The translations under genes and the position numbers were made by a program. From positions 165,787 to 229,786 of the forward strand of contig JAGQDJ010000074.1 of NCBI GenBank assembly GCA_022885665.1: 64,000 nucleotides of DNA, read 5' to 3'. The notes under the pieces were generated by a model. It had not been told where the DNA came from, did no database searches, and was given only the letters and a program-made list of their open reading frames with translations. This stretch comes from Triops longicaudatus. Lineage: Eukaryota; Arthropoda; Branchiopoda; Notostraca; Triopsidae. Of the stretch, positions 25,401 through 36,832 are shown piece by piece (positions within the stretch are counted from its first letter, which is position 1; each line of letters opens with the position of its first letter).

Positions 25401-26799
25401 GTTTATATTCACATAAGTGTGTTGATTTTTGGGTCAACGTCATAAAAGTCTCAGCATAAAGCGATTAATGCACGCTTTACACTCGTTTATGAAGATAATT
25501 TCAGTTACGGTTATGTTTTAAATTTAAGTAAGTTGAGTCTTTACAGTAGTAAGTTACAGTTTAGCTCGTGTTTCTTATATTGATTTAACATGCAATTCTT
25601 AGTGGGACCTAAATACGGAAATCTGGACAAATAAACCGACAGTATTTTATTCTGACAATGTTTACGCCACTGAAGCTAGAAAAAGCCATGTAGAAGCTTT
25701 ATTTATTAGTAAAGATTTTTTATGATATTTCGTTCACTAGACTTAACAAAATAAATTTGATGATAATGCATTTGCCGAAACTAATAGATTTGCTCGTTTT
25801 GAAACAGGATTGAAGGAAGGGGGAAATCGGTTGTGTGCGAAGCAGTCATTCCAGCCAGTGTGGTGGAGAACGTTCTGAAAACGAACGTATCTGCGTTGGT
25901 GGAACTGAACATTACCAAGAATTTGGTCGGCTCAGCGATGGCTGGATCGATTGGAGGTTTTAACGCACATGCTGCCAATATTGTCACAGCCATTTTTATC
26001 GCCACTGGACAAGTAAATTTAAAACTGCAGATTTTTTAATTTTATTTAATTATTATATTCTATTTATTTTTTTTATTTATTTTGAGACGATGTTGAAAAA
26101 GAAACTAACGTACGATTGGCTCTAGGATCCTGCCCAAAATGTGGAATCCTCCAATTGCATGACGTTAATGGAACGCTGGGGTCCGGAAGGCAATGATCTG
26201 TACATTTCGTGCTCGATGCCTTCTATTGAAATCGGGACGCTAGGGGGCGGGACTAACTTACCTCCCCAAGCCAGTTGTCTCGATTTGCTAGGAGTTCGAG
26301 GTATACGTCAGTTCTTGCGATTAAGCTTGATTCGATTCTGTTCGTTTCCCTGGATTTATTTATTGTGCGTCCTTTTTTCTTTTTTTTTTAAGATTAAACA
26401 AGCATTCTTTTAACAAGTAAACATTTGAACAAGTTTTTTATTTAAACTAACATTTTAAAATACGACTTGTAACTAATGTGTTTAAAGTATATTTTTCGTA
26501 TTTATTGCGTCTTAGTGAATCGCAATTAACATTGCACGTTTTAACGACTTTGGTTGTATTTCAGGAGCCAATGCTGAGAATCCGGGCGACAATGCGTCTC
26601 GCTTAGCTCGTTTAGTTTGTGCCACTGTTTTAGCTGGAGAACTCTCTCTCATGTCTGCCTTGGCAGCCGGTCATTTAGTCAAAAGCCACATGACACATAA
26701 CAGGTGAGTTTTACATATTTTTTTTTTAACAAAATGGCTTATAATGTTATTCGTTTATTTAATTCCAGGTCTTCCGCGCAGCTTGTAAGTACGACGTAA
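19440..26799 (+). CDS. HMGCR: 3-hydroxy-3-methylglutaryl-CoA reductase
   Basis: Seventeen coding exons: 19440-19694, 20450-20561, 20828-20915, 21014-21204, 21559-21665, 21717-21904, 22216-22350, 22544-22758, 23006-23205, 23397-23591, 23938-24182, 24440-24617, 24824-24930, 25808-26012, 26126-26300, 26565-26703, 26769-26799; 921 residues, in frame (human 888). It reduces HMG-CoA to mevalonate, the rate-limiting mevalonate step, in the ER membrane. An N-terminal membrane domain begins HPWEVIV; the sterol-sensing region covers roughly residues 86-250. After an acidic linker comes the catalytic domain, with ENVIGYIPVPLGVAGPLL, Glu600 in ATTEGC, Lys732 in DKKPAA, Asp808 and His907 in KSHM. These match the four human catalytic residues. 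Ser913 in HNRSS corresponds to the AMPK-phosphorylated serine. The Insig-contact motif YIYF is YTYH here. Starting at the ATG at 19440 removes an in-frame GTG extension and matches arthropod N-termini. Confidence 0.98.
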
Positions 26800-28472
26800 A
26801 CTTGGAAAGCTCTTAATTCCGCTGCTGGGTTTTGAAGTAAATTATTTGTAGCTGAATGAGTGTCGCCTACTACTTTTTCCCAAAAATTGTTTGGATGTTG
26901 TGTACATTACAGATTTATGGCAATAGACGCCGCTACCTCAACCGTGTTCGCTTTCATGCCATAACTGCCTCTTAAGGGACTTATTCGTAGTTAATGCGTT
27001 TCTAAGGAAGAGAACAAACTATGCAGAACCCATCTCTTTGGAATTCTTACATCAAACATGAGCTGAAAAGGCCATCTCCACTTAGCAAAACTCTCACCCA
27101 CGAATCTCGGCCCACAATTTTACAGTGACTATTTTTGTTGACAAGAAATAATTTAATTATAATAGTTTTATACATTTAACGTATTTTTAGTACGACAGGG
27201 GAGTTTTCAAGTTGCTTTTGGGCAGCCTTCTATTGCAAAGATCGAGTAATTTGTATTAAAAAAAAAAGCTTGAATTACAACTTCGGGCGAGTTTGAGTTG
27301 GTGTCAGCGGGTACGCACGACAAAATGCAAAAATGTGTGCCATACGACGGTTATCTATCGCTAACTAACTGTCTTAGGTGGAGATAATTTAGTTAACAAG
27401 TCATGGCTACGAATTTAACACAAAAAGACCCAACGTGTTTCCAAACATTGATTCGTTCGCTAGCGTAGACGTACATGTCTCGGTACCCAGTAATGCCATC
27501 AGAAACTAGGCTTTTACGTCCGAAATTTCATTAAAACTACCAAGTCGGTGAAGAGGTCTGTCGTCCCGAGCTGCTCGAGTGCTTTGGCGAAAGTCAATTG
27601 TAATGTGCACCAATAGCAAAGAAAAAAAATCATAATTTTTGATCGAAAGTTTTTGGCGCCTGATAAAAACTACTGTTGTGCGATTTTCTCATATAGTGAA
27701 AGCTACGGTGCATGAATAATATAAATGCCGCAGCTGTCAATGCTCCGTAACCAAGTCTCAACAAAAAAGTTGTTGATATACAAAACGAAGCGAAGGAAAA
27801 TGAACAAATCGTAGGAATTCCTGTGATGACGTAAAACCATGGAACGCCATATGATCCCGGGACGCTTGTTTCGCTCGTCAGGAGCTTGTTGGAGTTTTGT
27901 TTATCGGTTTAAAAATAGCCTTACTAATATAGGACGTGTGCGACGTAAAGAGACTGGGGGATTCGAACCTGATGTTCAGGCAATACGGTATAGTCCGCCC
28001 CAAAACGACCTGTATTCGCGAAACAAGCGTGAGATACGGAAGACTAGTTGAATCAATAATCGCGTGCACCGGGCCTGGGCTGCGGCGTTATGCGGCGCGA
28101 GGTGCCGCTCGCTCGGCATGCGGTTCGGCGTTTCACCGTTAGACAAGAATCTTCCTATAGCAGGTATTGGTAACGGCCTGAAACCTTGTTTGCATAAATT
28201 CTCTGTCAAAGATACACGTCATAAATGGGTTCTTCGTGAGCCTCACGTATGAATACGGCAAAAGGGATGACCTGACGACCCCTTTTGCTCCTACTCGTTG
28301 GCAAACATGATAGCCAATGTGGAACACGTCATTTCAAAGCTCGCAAAGTGATGACTAGCGAAGGAGTTGTAAGCGTGCTTTTCAACTTGGTCGATGCTTG
28401 TTCTTATTCCACGGTTCGTTCCTGGCATATAGCGAAAAAATACAAGAAAAAGGTAAAAGAACGACGCTGACG
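26800..28472. other. HMGCR 3' flank, no gene supported
   Basis: Follows the HMGCR stop. The first part is probably its 3' UTR. A GC-rich patch at 28060-28140 gives overlapping open frames on both strands, but none has domain character or splice support. Nothing else could be assigned. Confidence 0.5.
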
Positions 28473-28718
28473 CTAACTTAAAACCCCGCCAAACTCAAAG
28501 CCCCGCCTCCTTCGTCTGGCTTGGCTCCTCTCTGCCTCCCCATCGCCTCCCCGCATTCCTGGCTTTCCACCCCGCTTTCCAAAATGGCTGAATGTGGTAG
28601 AGTAGTCGTGAGCTGTTCTCGGGCAAAACAATTCTAGGGCTAGGAACTTTGCGAGTTTAAGGCTATCAAGTGAGTGAATTTGACTTGCAATAGTGAACAC
28701 TGTTACCTAAGTTTGCAG
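28473..28718 (+). promoter_or_regulatory. likely promoter and untranslated first exon of the CSRNP gene
   Basis: A pyrimidine- and GC-rich block (CCCCGCC repeated) is followed by a transcript-like segment ending at a consensus donor (TTTGCAG then GTAAGC at 28719). The segment contains a 17-codon upstream open frame from ATG 28584 (MAECGRVV...). The next supported exon downstream on this strand is the CSRNP start exon at 31018. The intron between (28719 to about 31000) holds the GTCCGTTAAA motif field. Confidence 0.45.
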
Positions 28719-29134
28719 GTAAGCTTTAATGTAGTTTCTCTTCCCGCTGGCGTCGATTTAAGGTCAGCGGAGGTTTCGAGCTCCAACTGACTCATATTTT
28801 GACTTGTTTTGTTTTGCTTTTCGACTCTGCTTCACTTCGACTTGGCATGTCACTTCAAACCCTTCCGATCACAACTAAGACGAACACTCTTCAAACCTGG
28901 AGTATTTTACTTAAACCGCTCTAAAGTGTTTAATTTGTATACTGTATTAGGTTAAACTTGATAAGTTTTGAAGATTTTATTTTTCAAAAATCAATGCAGA
29001 AAATTCCTGAAGTTTCATAAATTGCCAAGGTTCTCGTTACGGCCTTACAGAATGGTTAGAAAATAGTCCATAATTCAGAGTAGGTGGAGTTAAAGCCGGT
29101 GTTTCGAGGCAATGGACGATAAATCTGAAAATGC

Positions 29135-29780
29135 AGTCAGTTAAACCGGGGTATTGTTGCAAAACTCTTTCAATTTAGGAGAAATTTAGTTAGATTTTTT
29201 GTAATTTAAAATTCAAGAGATTAGTCCGTTAAATTTGTTAAACATTTTTTAGCGTCTAGTCCGTAAAATTGAAGGCTTATTTAGCGTTGTCAAGGATTTA
29301 ATAGGTTAATATTGACGAAACACTCTTTATTGGATACCTGAATTCATTTCTTATTAAGAATTTGCATGTTTAAACTTTTAGTCCGTTAAAACGGAATATG
29401 ATTATTGCCGTAAACCAGAACTAGTTCTAAAATTATCCTGGATTTGACAGACTCAGAAAATGGATCATTTCGTCACGTGAAATCAGAAAAGTCTGTTAAA
29501 ACTTTAAGCTTCTCGCTCGATTCAACGGATTTTGAGATCATTTCATTGTTAGAACTCTGAAATTTTTCCTTTCCGCAATTCTATAGTCCGTTAAAAAGGA
29601 TCGTGAAGAATCGTAAATTGAGTTCTCGTACATACAAAACTTCTAAGTAAATGCTTCGATTTAACGGATTTTGAAACCTTTTTGTGAGTAGAATTTTGGT
29701 GAAGTCGAATGTTGTGTGCAAGTGTACAACTAAATAGTGTGTTAAAACAAATTTCTAAGCATATTCTTGTCCGTAAATCG
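29135..29780. repeat. field of degenerate AGTCCGTTAAA motifs
   Basis: Near-identical motifs start at 29135, 29223, 29258, 29380, 29490, 29585, 29736 and 29769, with inverted forms (AACGGATTTTGA) near 29524 and 29663. Spacing is irregular (about 35-150 bp), so this is not a simple tandem repeat. TCCGTTAAAACGGA at 29382 is itself palindromic. It could be nested relics of a pogo-like element or clustered protein sites. Confidence 0.6.
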
Positions 29781-29790
29781 AGAATTATAA

Positions 29791-29930
29791 TCGAACCCGG
29801 ATGTAAGAGACACCGCTTTTAAGATAAAGTGTTCACATTCCACGTCAACATTTTTGCCTAAAAACGATGAATTTAAGACACTGATAGTCAAAAAGCTAGT
29901 ATCCCTTCTTTCACTTACATCCGGATTCGA
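29791..29930. repeat. inverted repeat pair, 17-bp arms, 140-bp span
   Basis: TCGAACCCGGATGTAAG at 29791-29807 is matched by its reverse complement with one mismatch at 29914-29930. The small size and lack of coding suit a short MITE remnant, but no target duplication is clear. Confidence 0.6.
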
Positions 29931-30429
29931 CCAAAGATTGTGGTAAGCAACGAGCCTCTTGTGAGATAATTGTTTTTCCAATACTCAACATATTCGTATC
30001 AACGTATATAAGACTAAAACTACAAAAAGCATTTAAAAATATATTGTCTAACTTTCCTCCTTTCTCTTATACCGGGGCTCTACCAGTTTGGGCATTTGAA
30101 CTGCAGTGGAACCAATTGCTTCTAAGGACATCTATTGCACAGTTAAGCACATTATGCGTACTATGTTCTTAACCAGATCTATTTTACATTCAATGATAGG
30201 CGAAATACGAAAGCGCTGTGATACATTATTCACTTAACCGATATTCAAGTGCACTTTTCCCCTATATCAACTGCGCTTCGCTCATCCCTTTTTCTCGATT
30301 ATTCCGTAAACTCGGTTCCCTTACAAAAATGTTAATAAAACGCCTTTCAAGTGCATCTAACGTCTTAAATCATTTACACCTCGATAAATCGCCCAAAAAC
30401 TCGTTTATTGGCAAACTATTCAAATCAGT

Positions 30430-30720
30430 GTTCAACAATTCAAAAAGGGTGGGGAGGGATTCAAGAAAAGGGTTCGAAGGGTCCACAAAAACGAAACACT
30501 CCTCCACCCCACTTTGGACATGCTCTCACCCCTTTCCTCCAAACTCCTCCCATTATTATTTTTCAACCCACCCTTTGAAGAACTCCTCCCACCCTCTTTT
30601 CTTTACTTCTGGACTAGCCCGGTGTTGGCTATTGATCTGGTACATCCAAAAAGGGGTGGTAGGGTGAGAACAAACCACCATCCCACCCCGTGCCACCGAA
30701 CTACACCCTTACTAAAGCCG
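30430..30720. other. strand-asymmetric purine/pyrimidine stretch
   Basis: A G-rich purine segment (GGGTGGGGAGGG near 30447) is followed by a long series of C-rich ACTCCTCCCACC-like units, then by GGGGTGGTAGGG facing CCCACCCC. It lies about 300-600 bp upstream of the CSRNP coding start. Such tracts can adopt triplex or G-quadruplex forms; no gene is seen here. Confidence 0.4.
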
Positions 30721-31017
30721 CTAGCATGTTGTTCCTTGTAAATTCTCAACGCATGTGATGCAATCTCTGTTCTTCCAATAAAACATATCTTTCATGTCAT
30801 TTTCCAAAAATTTCATTTAATTATCATTTAATTTGCGTGCCTTATTTTTAAGGACAAAAACTTTAAGGATAATTTTTAATTCTTTTTTGCAAACTTGTTC
30901 ATTAAAATAGGTAAAAAATATCTTCCACGCGTTCGTTGAAGCGGAGAAGTAAAAAAAAATCACCGGTGTAAAGCAAACGAACAGAGACTTTTTGGTAGTG
31001 TAGTTTGTTGCAAGAGC

Positions 31018-34000
31018 ATGGAATGCGCGGGAAATTCGAAGGCGCCGGTAGTGGTGCTCGCCGATCAATCAATAAAAGACGGTACTGAGGCTTCGGACGC
31101 CCCACCACCCGGTCGACGACACACACTGGCATCTAACGCTGAAGCGGCCGCCGAGTCGGGCTTAATCAGCAGTGTGAACGCGGTGGGCGAGGACGGGCCC
31201 AATCCAGGACCTGCCACCTGTGTGAATACCATGTGCGATTCCGGCTTCAGTTCGCCCCAAAACGAGGCCACTGTGCTTGACGATGGACACGAGTCCGAGC
31301 CTCTTCTGCCTCCCGGCGACGACCACGAACAAACCACGCCCGCCGCTGGTCAAGCGGAAGAAAAGGACGGACCACCTGTGTTGCCAGGGGAGGCCAGTCC
31401 GGCCCCAGAAGAGGTCAAGGGTCAAGACGTTTTAAAGAAGAAAGAGCGCGAAGACGGTGAACTGACAGCGACGGAAGACGAAGAAGATCAGGGCGAAAAA
31501 GCGAGCTTGAAGGCCGAATGTACAGCGGGGACGAGTACGGAAGGGAGGAAGGTAGGTTCCGACCCGGTATTGACTACCCCGACGAAGGAGAACGGGCCTG
31601 TTTGGCCCAAACGCAGCAGTTTGAAGCGAAGACGGTCTTCGGGCGACCATGACGCGGCCGAAGGTGCTACCGCGCCCAAGAAGAAGAAAAAGATCTCGTT
31701 TGCAGCTGTGACGGCGTATTACTTCCCCCGGTCGCAGGGATTCACCTGTATTCCTTCCCAGGTAACACAGCGAAAAGATTGTAATCTATTCTAGAAAGTA
31801 GGATCTTTGAAACTCGGTGGGAAGATGTGCATTTAAAAAGGTGTCTCACATATTGGTACCAATTTAGTGTACTGGTTGTTCCCGCCAATGTCGTCAATGT
31901 CGCGCTTTTGACACTGGGAAACAGGGAATAACTTCTTGGGATAAAAAGAACCGAAGTCCTTAGCTTCAGTTGATAATTGTATATATTTTACCACCACGTC
32001 ACTTGCAGAACTGATAACAACTTAAAAATCACCTTAAGTTATCGTTCGTAAGCAACGAAAACAATTTATGGCCACTAAAAGTAACTCGTGTCAACTCGCA
32101 GCAAGCAAAACATCAAATAAACCAAAAAAACTCCCACAAGTGCACCCTAATGCTCTTTATATAGAAAAACAGATAGAAGTACCCTTCATCACAAGGGAAA
32201 TGGAATCTTAGTTTACAAGTTCGGGGTTTATTCTTGCAAATTCTAGATAGAACGTTCGTAGGGAAACATGAGAGAAAATAGAGAAATTATTGGAGAAAAT
32301 CCCTTCTGGCTTCGTCCGGAACACTGGTAGCAAAAGCTTTAGTGTCGAAGAGTCAAATGTCAGTTATATTGGGCCTGCTACCAGCCTGGGAATTTTAAGT
32401 AATAAGACCAGGTGTGTACTCGGAATTTCTAACTGTTGGAGACAGTTACTCGAAACACAAGCTTACACTGTCGCAGTATTAAGCTAGTGACACAGGCTAC
32501 TTGTGAGAAAACCTCTGCGCACACTAACTAGAAGGTGTTTGGTAGGCCTGCTGGTTGCAAATACAAAACAAAGACAGTTAAGCGTATAATAGTAAGCCAG
32601 AAACTGGAATAGAGTTAAAACAGTGAAGTGAGAGAAATAGAAGCTTCAAAGTGCCCGGTTTGTAAGCAGTACAATGCACGCCTTTCCCTTCAAAAATTAC
32701 GTAGGAAAATATCGTCAAGATGTCTCTCGAAGCCTTAGATATTGTATGGTATATTTTATATAATTATAATTTATATATTTAAATAATATTTATAAATAAA
32801 TAATTTTAAATTTAAATAACTGAATGTAAAAAATTTATATGATAGTATGTCATATGTTTGTTATATATTTGTTATGTATTTTTTACACCTTCTCGTTATT
32901 CTCAAACTTTGTTTAGTATTTTTTAGCAAACATTAACGATTTTTTCAGAATTTTGAACCTTTGAGGTCTCCTGCCCGAATTGTAAACATCTGAGAGCTTA
33001 TAGATAGGAATATCCAACTTGTGGATATAGTTGTATTAGATAGACAAGTGTATTGATATAACGTTACGTATTTATTCTATTGTTTAGTAGATTGCCAAGT
33101 AAATACAACACGAACCATTTAACCGTTTATATAGTATCTGGCAGGTCATTATTCTCGTCGGTTACTCAACAGTAGCTCGAAATATTTAAACAGTTCTTTT
33201 TTCTTAAATCGGTTGTTTTATACACATTTGTTTGTCTCGTATTGTTTCCTTAACAGTACTTCGTTCAGTCAGTTTGATAATTAAGCTTCGCGAACCCAGT
33301 TTTGTTTTGTTTCCTCGCCAGTCGTCTATTTCCCAATGTCAATGTAATCTCATAAAATATTAGACCACATAATATTTTAACCAAAAATAAGATAGGCTAA
33401 TCGCGTCAGATCAGAATCAAACAGGTTTTCTCAAAATACGGCTGTCTCGGTAAAAGTTTTGTGCTGATCTGAAAGATGTGTCCGGATTAGACGGTGTTTC
33501 TATTTTTACCTCTAACGATCGGTCTATTTTTCTGTTTATATCTTTGTATTTGTAGCAAGTAAAGACTTACTAGTGAATGAAGCTATTTCTCCACGCGTGG
33601 GTTAATTTGCGGTACAGACCTAAAGAGTTGGTAATTAGCGCATTTATTATAGTCTACAAAAACGTGTGTTCCACACAGTACTACCCGAAGGTAGAGAACA
33701 ATGAAACTTGCAGTTCTTTCGGCTTATACACGAAAGTAGGCAACAATAGGGAATTGGTGTCAGATTTCAGGGAATACCATTCACGCAAGTGTCGTGTAAC
33801 TAGCAAAGTTCTCGGTTAGCTTTCATTGTCGCGTACATGATACCATTTCAAGTACGAATTATTTTTTGTGTTTTACAACTTTTCGACTTCTACTATAATT
33901 AGGTACAAATTGTAATAAATGAGTTTCAACTTATAAAGTTCAAGTTATGATTTTTATTAATTGTAGCCAGTTTCTTTGAAAAGAAAAAACATTCCTAAAT

Positions 34001-36832
34001 TGTTGGAAAAAATTTTTACACGGAGATTTATTCTTGTGATCGTAGAAAAGTTGTTTTGAGCGTCATTTTGAATACGTGTCGATTTGATGTGTTTCACTGG
34101 ATAATTAGGATTATTGTACCGTAGGGTGGATCTACACTGGGCATGTCTTTGAACCATAGCCACGTGGAAAAGTATTCCATCGTGGAACACGCGGCAGAGC
34201 AGCGTCGCATTCACCGCGAATTCTTACGGCAGTTAAAGCAGCGGCAAAACAGCAGCAACAGCTCCAGCTCAGCTACTAACAACAGTTCGGGCGACGACTC
34301 GGAATCCGGCGCCGAGGGACAGAGCAGCGATTTGTCCGATTCCGAGTTGGACACGGATAACTATTATTTCTTACAGGTGAGTCATGCGTTTCTGCCTTTT
34401 CACTTCGTTAGCCTGTATAACTCAAGAGTTTCATCCTTAAACGTGTTAAACCAATTTTAGAATATTTTTTATTTATTTTTATTTTATTTATTTTATTTTT
34501 TTATTAATTTTTTATTTTACTTATTTTATTTTATTTATTTTATTTATTATTTTTATTGTTATTTTACTTATGTACGTGTGAAACAAGCAACGAGCTTTAT
34601 TTGAAGAAAAATGAGTCGTTTATAAACTTTCTGGAGAGCTGAGTGAAGTTTGAGCCGATTCACTTGGTGAAGTACGTGGGTGTCAAGCAAAATTGAAATT
34701 CTTGCCTTTTGATTACTGTTTTTTTTTCCTCTTTTTTTTCGTCGCTCTGTATTGTGTGTCGTGCTCTGCGCTTAGCCTTTACCGACTCGGCAACGACGAG
34801 CTTTGTTGCGAGCGTCAGGTGTGACGAAAATCGAGCCGCTCGAGAAAGAGGAATGCCGGGATATTCGAAGTTCGAGAGAATCTTGTGGCTGTTCCTGTAA
34901 AGTATATTGTGACCCAGATGTTTGCTCCTGTGCCCAGGCTGGAATCAAATGCCAGGTAAAATAATAATAATAATAATAAAAAATATGTAACGCGTCTCTG
35001 AAAGTTTTAGTCAAAGTGAAGTTTTCAAATGAATCAGATTTCATGAATCAGGATAATAAACACCGCCAATAGGTGAAAGCTGATCCTCTTAGTTTAGAAA
35101 AATGGAAAAGTCTGAGCTCCTTGTTTTTGGAGCATTTACTCATACATAATGATATTTTCCCATATTGGTACCACAAACATTTAACTACAGTATGAAAGTG
35201 CCATAGGGTACTATTCCTCTTGGAGATTCTAGAAATTTTGCCCAAAGCACGCAATACGTGGATCTGTGTTAGTTACCTGAACCATTGACAAAATTAAAAT
35301 TCTTCTATAGGAAAAAAAAGTAATAAAAGAAATAGGAAAAATCTCCAAAAAAGCATTGTTTAAAAAATTCTAAAGCTCATCATTATCAAAAAGCGGATGA
35401 TGGGTAGAAACCGAGGATCATGTCACGTTGCGTGTTTGTTGCGTTTTTATGGCCGAGGATAACTTGTGACAGGGCTGGAAAACGACAAGGTTTGTTTGCT
35501 TTGACGCTAGGGGGGTTAGCGAGAGCTTTTGTGTTGAAAAAGAAAGATCGAGAGAGAGAGAAAAAAGGGTTGATTTATGTAAAAATCGATGCGGTTTTAT
35601 AGGTGGATCGATTGAATTTTCCTTGCGGCTGCACCCGCGACGCCTGCGCCAACCCGAGCGGCCGTATTGAATTTAATCCCGTCCGCGTTCGAACGCATTT
35701 CATTCACACGTTGATGCGCATTGAACTGGAGGCCAACCAGAGCCACCACCAACAGGCCATCCATACCGCAGACGCCAAAACCGAGCCACCAACCACCCTC
35801 ACGTGCATGGAAATGGAGCATAATAGCCACGTGAGCCCTCTGGTGGAGACTAATAACTTTGGCGGCTACGATCCTGCCTGGAACAATGATTCTTATGCCT
35901 ACTCGGCCGCCAACAATCCCCAACCTTGCTCGTTCAGTAACGTGGCCACCAAAGTTCCCGACCCGTCACATTTTGTGCACTTCAGCGCCCCCGTCACCGC
36001 CGAATACCACCCAGACGTCACCAGCGTCACCAACGAATCTTCGTCACACTATGCCAATTTGCACCTCCTGAACTACGATTGCCAGTTACCCGTCCCTGCC
36101 ACCTTGTCTTATCCGGCGTCCTCCACCCCGTCAGCCACCAACGTCACCTCAGCGGTGACGGTAGGGACTTACCACCAATCCCGGCACCCGAATCCTGTGG
36201 ATCTTTTTACCTTCCCTGGCAACGAGACTTACCATAACAACGAGTCCCAAGTATCGGCAGGTATTGCAGCTAATACAGCCACAGTGGCGCCACCAGCGTT
36301 GCAGTCTTCGAATTACGTGCCGTTTTACGACTACAACCCGAATTCCACCCAGGGCAGCGCGTTTGCCACCAATTACGAGTACTACGATAACCCCAACTAT
36401 GAAACGCTTCCCAAACCGTACAACGAGCCGGGCAGCACGTACTACGGCTCGCGAGCGACAAGTGGTTTTGAACAGGTCGGAACCTGCGTGAGTTCAACGG
36501 TAGGTGGCACCAGGTATGGTGAGTCATATAATAGTCAGTACGCGGTGAATAATTATCTCGCCGGGTCGTCGGATTTGCATACAACGGAATTGGAGCCCGT
36601 GGCTGAGTTCTTGCCCGAGGGCTCGGCGTTCAAAAGCCGGGAAGACGATAAAGACGCGTTGCTTTGTCCGTTTTTAGCCAGGGAAGAAACGAAGGAACAA
36701 GCGGTGCCGGTGCAGAGTGACACTGGAGAATCATCGAAATCGGATTCTACCAGCAGTTCGGATGAAGATGGCCTCGCGAGCGCAGAGAACAATTTAGGCA
36801 CTATTATGAAAGAAACGATGGTTTCTGTCTAA
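31018..36832 (+). CDS. cysteine/serine-rich nuclear protein (CSRNP/Axud1 family)
   Basis: Four coding exons: 31018-31761, 34125-34376, 34776-34955, 35603-36832; all introns phase 0; 801 residues. Family members are nuclear DNA-binding transcription factors induced by Axin or TGF-beta and linked to apoptosis and proliferation control. Seen: a long acidic disordered N-terminus (about residues 1-215); a basic nuclear-signal-like KKKKKISF block; the family signature VTAYYFPRSQGFT, then GGSTLGM; an acidic serine run; LPTRQRRALLRASGV; and the cysteine-rich domain with CGCSCKVYCDPDVCSC, PCGCTRDAC and RTHFIHTLMRIELE. The C-terminal ~340 residues are Asn/Ser/Tyr-rich and disordered. It is longer than vertebrate members (around 600 residues) because of both disordered ends. 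The start is the first ATG of the long open exon. Confidence 0.94.

Noticed and set aside
27948..28010. tRNA-like T-loop (GGTTCGAATCC on the minus strand)
   Set aside because: The T-stem does not pair and no acceptor, D or anticodon arms fit around it.
28060..28327. Open frames on both strands in a GC-rich patch
   Set aside because: Open on both strands because of composition; no recognisable protein.
29135..29780. CRISPR-like array of spaced repeats
   Set aside because: Eukaryotic context, irregular spacing and degenerate 11-bp motifs; not a CRISPR.
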